Positions 27,547 through 36,802 of a DNA stretch of 64,000 nucleotides are shown here, one piece after another. The translations under genes were made by a program, and so were the position numbers. Under the pieces are notes generated by a model that was given only the letters and a program-made list of their open reading frames with translations, was not told the origin of the DNA and ran no database searches. How positions within the stretch are numbered: position 1 is the stretch's first letter; each line of letters begins with the position of its first letter. The DNA comes from Sulfitobacter sp. EhC04 (GTDB lineage Bacteria; Pseudomonadota; Alphaproteobacteria; Rhodobacterales; Rhodobacteraceae). The stretch covers positions 1 to 64,000 of the forward strand of contig NZ_LXYI01000011.1 of NCBI RefSeq assembly GCF_001650875.1, in the 5' to 3' direction.

Positions 27547-29145
27547 TCAGGCGTTCTTCAACCAACATTTGATTGCCGCCTGGTTCGACATCATTTCGCC
27601 GTAGGGATCGTCGATCCAGCCACCGACATCATTGCTGACGCCGTTGATGAAGTCGTTGAACATCGGCAGGATCAGACCGCCTTCTTCGCGCAGCATCCGG
27701 CCCATCTTGGAATAGATTTCCTTGCGCTTCGCGTTGTCCAGTTCGGCCTTGGCTTCTTTCAGCATGGCGTCGAACTCTGGCCGTTTCCAGCGCGTGTCGT
27801 TCCAGTCTGCGGTGGAAAGATAGGCTGTGGAGTACATCTGGTCCTGCACCGGACGTCCGCCCCAATAGGAGGCGCAGAAGGGCTGCACGTTCCAGACTTC
27901 GGACCAGTAACCGTCATTGGGTTCGCGCTTGATCTCCAGCGGGATACCGGCGGCCTGCGCCGACTGCTGGAACAGCGCGGCGGCGTCGACCGCACCGGGG
28001 AAGGCCCCATCAGAGACGCGCAGGATGATCGGGCTGCCATCGTGGCCGGAGGCTGCATAATGTTCCTTGGCCTTTTCGATGGAATGTTCGCGCTGCGGAA
28101 TGGTGTCGTCGAACAGCGGATAGGCCTTGTTGATCGGCATATCGTTCCCAACGGTCCCGTAGCCGCGCAGGATCTTGTCCACCATTTCCTCGCGGTTGAT
28201 GGCGTATTTCAGCGCCAGCCGCAGGTCGTTGTTGTCGAAAGGCGCGGTGTCGATATGGGCGATGAAAACGTAATGGCCGGGGCCGGAGACGTTACGCACC
28301 TCAAGGTTCGGCGCCCGTGCCAGAAGCGCGGCAACCTTTGGATCGACGCGGTTGATCAGATGCACCTGACCCGATTGCAGGGCCGCCGTGCGTGCGGTGG
28401 CATCATTCAGGACAAGCTGTTCGAACTCGTCCGCAAAGCCACGGTTTTCGCTGTCCCAATAGTCATCGCGGCGCTTGAAGGCGTGGCGCACGCCGGGTTC
28501 GTCGATCTCAAGCGTATAGGCCCCGGTGCCGATGGCGGCACCCGGATCGTCCATGCCGCCGTTCGGCTGGATGATCAGGTGATAGTCGGACATCAGGTAG
28601 GGCAGGTCGGCGTTGGCTTCGTTCAGCTCCAGCACCACGTTGTCGCCATCGACCTTCATGTCCGCGATGCCCTTGACGATGCCCAGAGCGCCGGACTGGC
28701 TGTCCTCGTTCGAATGGCGCTGAAGCGTCTTCAGTACGTCGTCGGCGGTCATGTCCTTGCCGTTGGAGAAGGGGATGCCCTTGCGGACCTTGAAGGTCCA
28801 TGTCTTGGCGTCGGCAGAGGCCTCGAAGCTTTCGGCAAGGCGAGGCTCAAGCGTACCGTCGGGGCTGACTTCGACCAGGGTTTCACCCCAGGCGTAAAGG
28901 TTGTTCAGCGGCACTTCGGAAGCGGTCAGGGCCGGGTCCTGGGTGTTGGTTGATTCACCGCCCGAGGAGCCGATGCGAATCATGCCGCCGCGCTTGGGTG
29001 TTTCCTGGGCCTGGGCACGCTCCGCCAGCATCGTGTTGGCAACGGCAGCGGTGACACCCAGAGCAGCGGCGCGGCCGACGAATTCGCGGCGCGTCATCAG
29101 GCCTTTGGCCACCTGACCGGTCATATGTTTCAGTTGTTCATTCAT
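27547..29145 (-). CDS. Periplasmic peptide-binding protein of ABC transporter (family 5)
   Basis: 532 residues from the ATG at 29145 (GGGGAG upstream); a 24-residue in-frame extension is less likely. A twin-arginine-like leader is present (TRREFVGRAAALGVTAAVA) with cleavage near AQA. The body has the family 5 (SBP_bac_5) pattern: LYAWGETLVEVSPDGTLEPRLAESFE, WTFKVRKGIPFSNGKDMTADDV, and the LRLALKYAINREEMVDKIL hinge region. It captures peptides in the periplasm and delivers them to the DppB/C permeases. Use of a Tat-type leader is unusual for this family but known in alphaproteobacteria. Confidence 0.88.
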   Translation of the reverse strand: MNEQLKHMTGQVAKGLMTRREFVGRAAALGVTAAVANTMLAERAQAQETPKRGGMIRIGSSGGESTNTQDPALTASEVPLNNLYAWGETLVEVSPDGTLEPRLAESFEASADAKTWTFKVRKGIPFSNGKDMTADDVLKTLQRHSNEDSQSGALGIVKGIADMKVDGDNVVLELNEANADLPYLMSDYHLIIQPNGGMDDPGAAIGTGAYTLEIDEPGVRHAFKRRDDYWDSENRGFADEFEQLVLNDATARTAALQSGQVHLINRVDPKVAALLARAPNLEVRNVSGPGHYVFIAHIDTAPFDNNDLRLALKYAINREEMVDKILRGYGTVGNDMPINKAYPLFDDTIPQREHSIEKAKEHYAASGHDGSPIILRVSDGAFPGAVDAAALFQQSAQAAGIPLEIKREPNDGYWSEVWNVQPFCASYWGGRPVQDQMYSTAYLSTADWNDTRWKRPEFDAMLKEAKAELDNAKRKEIYSKMGRMLREEGGLILPMFNDFINGVSNDVGGWIDDPYGEMMSNQAAIKCWLKNA

Positions 29146-29266
29146 GTTTTGATACTCCCCTTTGGAATCGGGCGCTTGTCCGCCCGTTTTATTGATTGCT
29201 GAGTCAAGTTTGCGCATTTCTGACCTTGTCGCAAGGGTTAATAGCGCAGTTTTTGTGACGCTTACA

Positions 29267-31261
29267 CTACATGTGATCGCGCGGGATGTTGTCTTCGATG
29301 TCTCTTGCGTAGATCAGCTCGTCGTTTTCGTAGGCTTCGATGCGGGCATTGAGATGGAATGCGGTTGCGCTGCTGGTCATCATGCAGGTCGCTTCAGTCC
29401 GCAGCGAAATGTCATCGCGCACCAGTTCGTCGGTCCAGTGGCATTGGCCGCGGGCAGAAAGAAGATCATCGGGATTGATGGTCCATGCCTCGCGCGCAAC
29501 CGAGCCGTTGATCAACCCGTGATCCATGTCGCGCACCGCGCCAAAGTCGTCTTCGATGAACAGGGTGATGTCGCCGGTGGTCATGTCGACCTCGCGCCGC
29601 CTGATATGCGCTTCGGGGCGCAGTTCTTCGGTTTGCCAGGGATCGGCGGCGGTCGGGGGTTCGAACAGGTGTTCGTCGCCGCCTGCCGTCGGGCGCTGGG
29701 GCAGGTCGATATGGCCCGCACTCAGGCTCAGGCGTGTGTGGGCGGGGCTGGGCCAGATCAGCGGCCAGTAGGCATCAGAGATCGACACCCGCAGCCGGTG
29801 GCCTGCCGGAACTCGATAGGCGATGTGGTCCAGGTTCAGGGTGATTTCCACCGGCGTGCCGGGGGCCATCGGGGTGACCGCCTCTGCATCGTTGCGGTGG
29901 CTGAGGTTCAGGACGCCATAGGTGATGCGGGTGGCCGCGCCATCCGGGTGGATGTGGTTCAGGCGCACGGCGATCTGCGCCTGCGGTTGGTCGCTGGCCA
30001 GGGTCAGTGTGATGCGGGGGGCACCGACGATATCCATATCCGCGTCCAGCGGCGGGCTGTCGAAGGTGGTGGAAAGTGCATCGTCGCTGCGCTGGTCTCC
30101 GGGCAGTTCGGGGCCCAGCCAGATCGCGCAGTATTCGCCCGCATCCGCCCCGCAATGGGGTGGGGAGGATACGGTGGCGGTCAGCGGACCTGCGCTGTCG
30201 GCCATGCCCTTGTCAGTCAGATGCAGGGTGGTGGATTTGAGATGCGACGTGGCACCTGTCGGTTCCGCAATCCAGCGGCCGGGGCGGTGCTTGTACCATG
30301 TTGCGGGGCGGACCCCGTCCATCAGGTAGGCGCGGTAATCGGGGTCGTCTTCCACTCCGGTGTCGATACCCTTGAGCCAGCGGTCCCACCAGCGCAGCGC
30401 CTCTTGCAGAAAGCCGATGCGCGGTTCGGGGATGGCGAAATGCGGGTACTTGTGGACCCATGGCCCGACAATGCCCTTGGCCCCCGGCAAGGCCTCTACC
30501 AGTTGCGGCACCGCGTTCTTGTAGCCGTCGCCCCAGCCGCCGATCGCCAGCACCTTCGCCTTGATCGCGGAATAATCCTCGATCACCGATCCATGCCGCC
30601 AATAGGCGTCACGCCTTTGGTGGCGCAGCCAGACAGCGGGCAGGAAGGGTTCCGCCTCCAGCCGTTCCAGCCAGATCTCGCGCCAGTCCGCGCGCAGGGC
30701 CGGGTCCGGTGCCTTGGATGAATAGGACCACATGGTCGCGCCCCAGCCGAGGTTTTCGTTCAGCAGGCAGCCGCCCTTGTAATGAATATCATCGGCAAAG
30801 CGGTCCACGGTGGAACACAGGGTGATGACGGCCTTCAGCGGATCGGGGCCAAGTGCGGCCACCTGCAACCCGTTGAAACCGCCCCAGCTTATCCCCATCA
30901 TGCCGACATTGCCGTTGCACCAGGGTTGGGCCGCGACCCAGTTGATCACTTCGACCGCGTCGGCCTGTTCCTGCGCGGTGTATTCATCTTCCATCACGCC
31001 CTGGCTGTCGCCATTGCCCCGCATGTCCACCCGCAGGCAGGCATATCCGCGTTGCGCGAACCACGGATGGGTCAGCGCATCGCGCGCGCAGGTGCCGTCA
31101 CGTTTGCGGTAGGGCAGGTATTCCAGGATCACCGGCACCGGGTCGGCATCGGCATCCACCGGCCGCCACATCCGAGCGGACAGGCGGCAGCCGTCAGAAA
31201 GGGTGATGCCCAGATCGGGGTCTTCGGTGATGTCGCGCAGGCTGTTGTGAGGTGACTCCAT
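29267..31261 (-). CDS. CocE/NonD-family alpha/beta hydrolase (X-Pro dipeptidyl-peptidase-like)
   Basis: 664 residues from the ATG at 31261; an ATG at 31333 would add 24 residues and cannot be excluded. The N-terminal catalytic domain has GYACLRVDMRGNGDSQG, the nucleophile elbow GISWGGFNGL and the lid/base region GGWGDGY..GPWVHKYPHFAIPEP. The C-terminal jelly-roll domain (DMDIVGAPRITLTLAS..) is that of X-Pro dipeptidyl-peptidases. No signal peptide, so cytoplasmic. It is first in the minus-strand operon with the peptide transporter, so it probably hydrolyses imported peptides or amino-acid esters. The substrate is inferred from context. Confidence 0.85.
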   Translation of the reverse strand: MESPHNSLRDITEDPDLGITLSDGCRLSARMWRPVDADADPVPVILEYLPYRKRDGTCARDALTHPWFAQRGYACLRVDMRGNGDSQGVMEDEYTAQEQADAVEVINWVAAQPWCNGNVGMMGISWGGFNGLQVAALGPDPLKAVITLCSTVDRFADDIHYKGGCLLNENLGWGATMWSYSSKAPDPALRADWREIWLERLEAEPFLPAVWLRHQRRDAYWRHGSVIEDYSAIKAKVLAIGGWGDGYKNAVPQLVEALPGAKGIVGPWVHKYPHFAIPEPRIGFLQEALRWWDRWLKGIDTGVEDDPDYRAYLMDGVRPATWYKHRPGRWIAEPTGATSHLKSTTLHLTDKGMADSAGPLTATVSSPPHCGADAGEYCAIWLGPELPGDQRSDDALSTTFDSPPLDADMDIVGAPRITLTLASDQPQAQIAVRLNHIHPDGAATRITYGVLNLSHRNDAEAVTPMAPGTPVEITLNLDHIAYRVPAGHRLRVSISDAYWPLIWPSPAHTRLSLSAGHIDLPQRPTAGGDEHLFEPPTAADPWQTEELRPEAHIRRREVDMTTGDITLFIEDDFGAVRDMDHGLINGSVAREAWTINPDDLLSARGQCHWTDELVRDDISLRTEATCMMTSSATAFHLNARIEAYENDELIYARDIEDNIPRDHM

Positions 31262-31569
31262 GTGGCAGACTCTTGCCGCGTCGCAGAATTTGTCAACTGT
31301 TGCCGGAATGCCATCACATTTTGGGCTTTCCATATGTCCTATGACTTATTGGGAATTGCGAATCTTTCATGACCGGATTTGTGTCAAATGCCTCTCTCCC
31401 TGTGGTTGAAATGAACTAAGGCAAGAAAAAGGCACTAGTTTCAAAAGGATTTTCGGAGTATCCCAAGGACATACAAAAACGTGTACGGGCGATTGAACGG
31501 TCGACACGAATAAAATCAATTACAGAAGTCCCGCATAGAACGAGGGCTTCGAGGTAGAGTGGTGGTGCT
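31262..31569. other. Divergent intergenic region between hydrolase operon and adhesin operon
   Basis: About 300 bp less GC-rich than its surroundings and expected to hold both promoters. I cannot place -35/-10 elements with confidence. A 40-odd codon open stretch on the plus strand ending near 31557 lacks a start codon and is not called. Confidence 0.4.
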
Positions 31570-34500
31570 ATGAAGACGATAGATTTCGTCGTCCGCGATA
31601 ACGCGGGCGGATTGCAGCGTGGTGTTGTTGCCTCAGAGGCGAAAAGCCACGTCATCCAGGCCGGATCAGGTCAGGAAATTTCCCTAAATCTCAGACAGAC
31701 GGATCTGGCCGGACAGCAACGCGCGGGCAATGATCTGGTGCTGACGCTGGCCGATGGCCGGGTCATCATGATCGAGAATTACTTCAACGTCTCGGGCCCG
31801 GCGAACCGGCTGTTCATCTCGTCGGACGGATACCTGAACGAGGTCTCGCTGGTCGATACGGGCAGTGGTGAGCTTTACGCCCAATACGGGCCGACAGAGG
31901 AATGGGGCAAGTGGAGCCCATCCGACGATCTGATTTATCTGGGCCGCACCGAAGTGGCGGGCAACGCGGCCGCAGCCGACGATGAAGTTTCCATGTTCGC
32001 GGCCCCGCTTCTGGGTGGCGGATTGCTGGGTGGTGGCGTGGGCGCTGCGGCGGCGGCCGCAGGCGGCGCGGCGGTACTTGGCGGTCTTGGCGGCGGCAAC
32101 TCCGATGGCGGCAACACGGCGGGCGAAGGCACCGGCGGTACAGGCGGCACGGGTGGTACAGGTGGGACAGGCGGCACCGGCGGCGGCACGGGTCCGGCAA
32201 CGCCCTATGTTGATGACGCGGACAGTTCCAGCGACATCGGCGGCGACGATTCAGCACCGCATCAGGTGGTGATCACCGGCGGCGGCGAACCCGGCAGTGC
32301 CGTCATCGTCACGCTGGGCGACCAGCAGGTCGAAACAATCATCGACCAAGACGGCGTTTTCGAAGCGGTCTTCGAAGACGAAAACTTCCCCCCCGACGGC
32401 ACCTACGAGGCCGAGGTCATCGTGACGACAGAGGGCGAAGACACGGTTCTGGACGGGCCGGAGTACGTGATCGACACGACCCCGCCACAGATCGAAGTGA
32501 CATCGGGCACGCAATCGGTCGATGATTATTTCAACGCCGAAGGCTTCGATGACGGTGTGACCGTCACCGGTACGGGCGAGGCCGGTGCCGCCGTGGTTGT
32601 AACCATCGCGGGCATTGAACAGGCGACAACCGTGGCCGAAGATGGCACCTGGTCTGTCACCTGGGAAAACGGCACGCTGGACGCGGGCGAATATACCACC
32701 GACGTGACCGTCTGGACCTCCGACGCATTCGGCAACACCAATACCATCACCGATGTTCTGGTGGTGGATACGGTCATCAACGTCACCATCGACACCGATA
32801 TCATCGGCGGTGATGGCGTGGTCAACGCAGAAGAGCATGACGACGGCGTGACTGTCACAGGCACCGCGGATGCGGGGGCCACGGTGGTTGTCACCTTCGG
32901 CACCGGCACCCAGACAGTGACCGCCACCGCCCAAGGCACATGGAGCGCGGTCTTTGCTGCGGGCGAAGTCCCCACTGGCGAGACAATGGCGACAATTACG
33001 GCTGTGGCGACAGATGCCTACGGCAATGCAACCTCGGCCACGGGCGAGGTGCAGATCGACACGATCGCGCCCGAGATCACAGTCACCAGCGGCACCCAGT
33101 CGGTTGATGATTTCTTTAACGCCACCAGCTTTGCCGATGGCGTCACGCTGACCGGCACCGGCGAGGCGGGTGCCTCCGTGGTCGTGACCATCGCGGGCAT
33201 CGCGCAAAGCACCACTGTTTCCGCAGATGGTACCTGGTCGGTCACTTGGGCGGCGGGCACGTTGCAGTCCGGTGAATACAGCACAGACGTGCAGATCGTC
33301 ACCTCCGACGCCTATGGCAACAGCACGACAGTTTCGGATGTTCTGGTGGTCGATACCGTAACGGATGTCACCATCGACACCGAAAACGTCGAAGGCGACG
33401 GGACAGTCAACGCAGAGGAACGCCTTGACGGTGTGACCCTGACCGGCACCGCGCAGCCCGGATCGACCGTCATGGTCACCTTCGGCACCGGCACCCATCA
33501 GGCGACAGTCGATGCGGATGGCAACTGGACATGTGATTTCGCGGCGGGTGAAATTCCCACCGGCGAGGTGAACGCGACCGTGACTGCCGTGGCCACCGAC
33601 AGCTTCGGCAACACCTCCACCGCCAGCGGCGAGGTCGAGATCGACACGCTGGTGCGCGACTTTGGCTTTACCGGGACAACCGGCGGCGCGGATGGCGTGA
33701 TCAACATCGAAGAAGCGATGCAGGATCTTGTCATGACCGGGACAACCGAACCGGGCTCGACCGTGTTGGTCACGCTTGGCTCTGCCACCCATGCGGCGAC
33801 CGTCGCGGCGGATGGCAGCTGGACAGTCACTTTTGCCACCTCCGAAATTCCGGGCGGTGCGCAAACGGCTGTGATGACGGCGGTTGCCACCGATGCGGCG
33901 GGCAATGTGGACACCATCACACAGGACGTCGAAATTGACCGCGATGCGGGCATCCTCACGATCTCTTCCGCACCTGTCGAAGGCGACGATGTGGTGAACG
34001 AGGCAGAGGCCAGCGACGGCGTCGTGCTGAACGGCACCTCGAACCCCGGCGCGCTGGTGACCGTAACCATGGCAGGCGTCAGCCATACCGTGACCACGGA
34101 TGCCGCAGGCAACTGGACGGCAAACTTCTCTGCCGCTGAGGTCGCGCCCGGCGTCTATACCGCCGACATCCACGCCGCCACCACCGACAGCGCGGGCAAC
34201 GTGCTGGAGGCTGTGGACAGCGTTGCCGTCGACACCCGTGTGGACAACCTGAGCATCCATGCCGACATCGTCGAGGGCGATGGCGTGATCAACGGGCTGG
34301 AACGCACCGACGGGGGCGGTGTGCAGATCACCGGCACAACCGAGGTCGGCTCCACATCCGTTGTGGTCACGCTGAACGGCGTGGCGGTGAACGCGGTGGT
34401 TGATGCAAATGGCAACTGGATCGCGGAATATGCCGCCAGCCAGATCGCACAGGGCACCTATGATGCCGATGTCTCCGTGCAGGCTACGGACGCCGCGGGC

Positions 34501-35403
34501 AATACCGCAACCGTGACCGACAGCATCCGCGTCGACACCGAAGTGGTGCCGCTGAACATGACCGAAACAGGGGGCGGGGCCGATGACGTGGCCTCCGCCG
34601 CCGAGGCCGCCACCGGCATTGATCTGGGTGGCCAGGTCGAGGCGGGATCGACCGTTGTGGTCAATTTCGACGGGGCGAACCACACCGCAACCGTGGATGC
34701 GGCTGGCAACTGGTCCCTGACCATTCCGCCGGGTGCGATGCGCATGGGCACCTATGACGCGGCCATCGTGGTCACCGCGACCGATGCGGTCGGCAACGTG
34801 GCAACCCTGTCGGATACCCTGGCCATCGACACCGATGCGCCCGAGGGGCCGGTCATCGCCTCCTACACCCGTGACGGTGACGGCATCCGGGGCATTTCGA
34901 CAGAGATCAACGACGAGACGATCGAGGTTCATCAGGTCAATAACAACGGCACGGTGACCGAGGTCGATGCCACATCCGTGGATATTCCTCAGATCAACGA
35001 AACCAACTTCCAGTTCGGCACCCAGGTCCCGGACGGGTCGCATCTGGTGATCACTGCCACGGATGATGCGGGCAACAGCTCTGGCACCTATGTGGTTCTG
35101 GACGACGAATCCGTGAACTCCGAGGTTGCGCTGAATGCGGATGTACTGGGCAACTACAACATCGAGACTATTGATCTGAGCTTTGCCGAGGAAGGCAACC
35201 TAACGATCAACGAGGCGACGCTGCTGGACCTGTCCTCCAACACCAACGAGTTGCAGATTGATGGCGGTGCCGACGATACGGTGACGGTCACCGGCGCGGT
35301 GCGCGCCGGGTCCACCGTCCGCGACGGTCAGAGCTACGATATCTATACCTTGGGCGAGGAGGGCACGCTTTACATCGACGACGATGTGACAGTGGTGATC
35401 TGA
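31570..35403 (+). CDS. BapA/LapA-like type I secreted adhesin with Ig-like repeats
   Basis: 1277 residues. Residues 1-~140 match the BapA-prefix-like domain (MKTIDFVVRDNAGG...IMIENYF..) that starts many type I secreted biofilm adhesins. A Gly/Ala segment and a GGTGGTGG linker follow. Ten Ig-like beta-sandwich repeats of ~95-100 residues come next, each with variants of VTGTxEAGAxVVVT...DGxWSVTW...TDAxGNT...VDT. The C-terminus (DLSFAEEGNLTINE...IDGGADDTVTVTG..TLYIDDDVTVVI) is a plausible uncleaved secretion signal. The next three genes encode the matching secretion machine. Role: cell-surface adhesion or biofilm matrix. No LapD/LapG control genes are in the window. Confidence 0.87.
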   Translation: MKTIDFVVRDNAGGLQRGVVASEAKSHVIQAGSGQEISLNLRQTDLAGQQRAGNDLVLTLADGRVIMIENYFNVSGPANRLFISSDGYLNEVSLVDTGSGELYAQYGPTEEWGKWSPSDDLIYLGRTEVAGNAAAADDEVSMFAAPLLGGGLLGGGVGAAAAAAGGAAVLGGLGGGNSDGGNTAGEGTGGTGGTGGTGGTGGTGGGTGPATPYVDDADSSSDIGGDDSAPHQVVITGGGEPGSAVIVTLGDQQVETIIDQDGVFEAVFEDENFPPDGTYEAEVIVTTEGEDTVLDGPEYVIDTTPPQIEVTSGTQSVDDYFNAEGFDDGVTVTGTGEAGAAVVVTIAGIEQATTVAEDGTWSVTWENGTLDAGEYTTDVTVWTSDAFGNTNTITDVLVVDTVINVTIDTDIIGGDGVVNAEEHDDGVTVTGTADAGATVVVTFGTGTQTVTATAQGTWSAVFAAGEVPTGETMATITAVATDAYGNATSATGEVQIDTIAPEITVTSGTQSVDDFFNATSFADGVTLTGTGEAGASVVVTIAGIAQSTTVSADGTWSVTWAAGTLQSGEYSTDVQIVTSDAYGNSTTVSDVLVVDTVTDVTIDTENVEGDGTVNAEERLDGVTLTGTAQPGSTVMVTFGTGTHQATVDADGNWTCDFAAGEIPTGEVNATVTAVATDSFGNTSTASGEVEIDTLVRDFGFTGTTGGADGVINIEEAMQDLVMTGTTEPGSTVLVTLGSATHAATVAADGSWTVTFATSEIPGGAQTAVMTAVATDAAGNVDTITQDVEIDRDAGILTISSAPVEGDDVVNEAEASDGVVLNGTSNPGALVTVTMAGVSHTVTTDAAGNWTANFSAAEVAPGVYTADIHAATTDSAGNVLEAVDSVAVDTRVDNLSIHADIVEGDGVINGLERTDGGGVQITGTTEVGSTSVVVTLNGVAVNAVVDANGNWIAEYAASQIAQGTYDADVSVQATDAAGNTATVTDSIRVDTEVVPLNMTETGGGADDVASAAEAATGIDLGGQVEAGSTVVVNFDGANHTATVDAAGNWSLTIPPGAMRMGTYDAAIVVTATDAVGNVATLSDTLAIDTDAPEGPVIASYTRDGDGIRGISTEINDETIEVHQVNNNGTVTEVDATSVDIPQINETNFQFGTQVPDGSHLVITATDDAGNSSGTYVVLDDESVNSEVALNADVLGNYNIETIDLSFAEEGNLTINEATLLDLSSNTNELQIDGGADDTVTVTGAVRAGSTVRDGQSYDIYTLGEEGTLYIDDDVTVVI
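32131..32196 (+). repeat. Tandem Gly-Gly-Thr coding repeat in the adhesin linker
   Basis: A run of degenerate 9-base units encoding Gly-Gly-Thr joins the N-terminal domain to the first Ig repeat. The repeats are in frame and GC-rich, so replication slippage could alter linker length without breaking the frame. Confidence 0.6.
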
Positions 35404-35479
35404 GCCGACAAACGACGAGGGAGGCGCGGGCGGCAAATGACCCGCGCCCCCAGAACGAACCGGCTATTGAGGGCAGGGC

Positions 35480-36802
35480 ATGACATACGGTGTAAAAGGG
35501 GCTTTCGGGGCCTGCGCAATTGCAGTCACCCTGTCGGGCTGTCTTGCCGACATGGGAAATGGCTGGGTGGCGGACAACATCGTTTCGCGCACCAGATTTG
35601 CCGATCCGCTGGCACCGGGCCAGAAGACCCACAGCGAAAACGTGAATGCCGATAGCCAGATCATCCAGGGCCTTGCCGCGCGCCGGTCCGCCCTGCCGCC
35701 AGGCAGCAGTTTCGAGCAGGTGGCAACGGCGGTTCTGGCCGCCAATTCGCGCGCGGCAGAAGCGGAACTGCGCGCCGCGCGCCTGCGTTCGGAGGCCGCA
35801 AGCAAGAACTGGCTGCCGCGCATCGGGCCTGACATCAGCCTGACCTCGCTGGGATCGGTGGTGGCCAATCTGGTGGTGGATCAGGTCCTGTTTGACAATG
35901 GCCGCAAGAAGGGTGAGCGCGAATTTGCAATTGCCGATGTCGAGGTCGCGGCTGTCACCCTTGCCGTCGATACCAACGACCGGGTTCATACCGGGCTGAC
36001 GCTATATGTCACCGCCGCCGAAGCACGCGAAAAGGCGATGCTGTCAGAGGCCGCTCTGCGCGATATGGGCCATTTCGAATATGTCATGGGCGAACGGGTG
36101 CGCGGTGGCGTCTCGGACATGTCCGACCTCAATATCCTGCGCCAGAAACTGGCCGAAATCCGCGCGACCCGGACCGCCAACGCCGAACTTGCGCGGACGT
36201 CGCTGGCAGAATTGAATGCAATGTCGATCCAGCCGGTGTCCGACCTGCGCGGCGTGACGGAGCTTGCGGTCAGCGCCCATGCGGCCCAGCCGCTGACCGT
36301 GGTGCTGGCCGAAGCGGAGAAAACCCGCAGCATCGCAAGGGCCAAGGTAGAGCGCGCGGGCCAGCTGCCGGGGCTTTCCGCCGGGGGCACCGTCGGGGCC
36401 AGCACCAATGTCGGCTTGCGTGTGACCACCGACAGCCTGATCGGCTTTGGCACCGGTGCCACGCTTCAGGCCATCGAGGCCGCCAAGGAAACCGCCGCCC
36501 GCCGTGTGGCGCAGGCGCAGGAGGATGCCTCGCGCAGCTTGCGAAAACTGGAAAGCCAGATTGCCGCCAAGTCGCGCCAGGCAGGTGAGGCTGCCCGCCT
36601 CACGGCGCAGGCCAAGGGGAACCTTGATCTGTTTCAACAGCAATATGACGCGGGCCAGCGGCAAGTCATGGATGTGGTGGGCGTCTACGAGACTTTTGCC
36701 CGCCAGCAGCAGGCCGAGGTCAGCCTGAAATACGAGGCGGCCCGCCTGCGGCTGGAGATGGCCCGGCTTCTGGGCGTGCTGGCGGACGGGGATCAGATTT
36801 GA
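35480..36802 (+). CDS. TolC-family outer-membrane component of type I secretion
   Basis: 440 residues with a lipoprotein leader (CAIAVTLSGC lipobox). The body is long, helical and Ala/Glu/Arg-rich with the duplicated TolC pattern (LRLRSEAASKNWLPRIGPDISL.. early, AGQLPGLSAGGTVGAS.. late). GAGGGCAGG precedes the ATG. It forms the outer-membrane channel for the adhesin encoded upstream, as LapE does for LapA. It overlaps the ABC gene by 4 bp. Confidence 0.85.
   Translation: MTYGVKGAFGACAIAVTLSGCLADMGNGWVADNIVSRTRFADPLAPGQKTHSENVNADSQIIQGLAARRSALPPGSSFEQVATAVLAANSRAAEAELRAARLRSEAASKNWLPRIGPDISLTSLGSVVANLVVDQVLFDNGRKKGEREFAIADVEVAAVTLAVDTNDRVHTGLTLYVTAAEAREKAMLSEAALRDMGHFEYVMGERVRGGVSDMSDLNILRQKLAEIRATRTANAELARTSLAELNAMSIQPVSDLRGVTELAVSAHAAQPLTVVLAEAEKTRSIARAKVERAGQLPGLSAGGTVGASTNVGLRVTTDSLIGFGTGATLQAIEAAKETAARRVAQAQEDASRSLRKLESQIAAKSRQAGEAARLTAQAKGNLDLFQQQYDAGQRQVMDVVGVYETFARQQQAEVSLKYEAARLRLEMARLLGVLADGDQI

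Noticed and set aside
32251..35043. 930-codon antisense open frame opposite the adhesin repeats
   Set aside because: It arises from the repetitive, GC-rich plus-strand repeats. Its His/Gly/Arg-rich translation shows no domain and the plus-strand gene is unambiguous.
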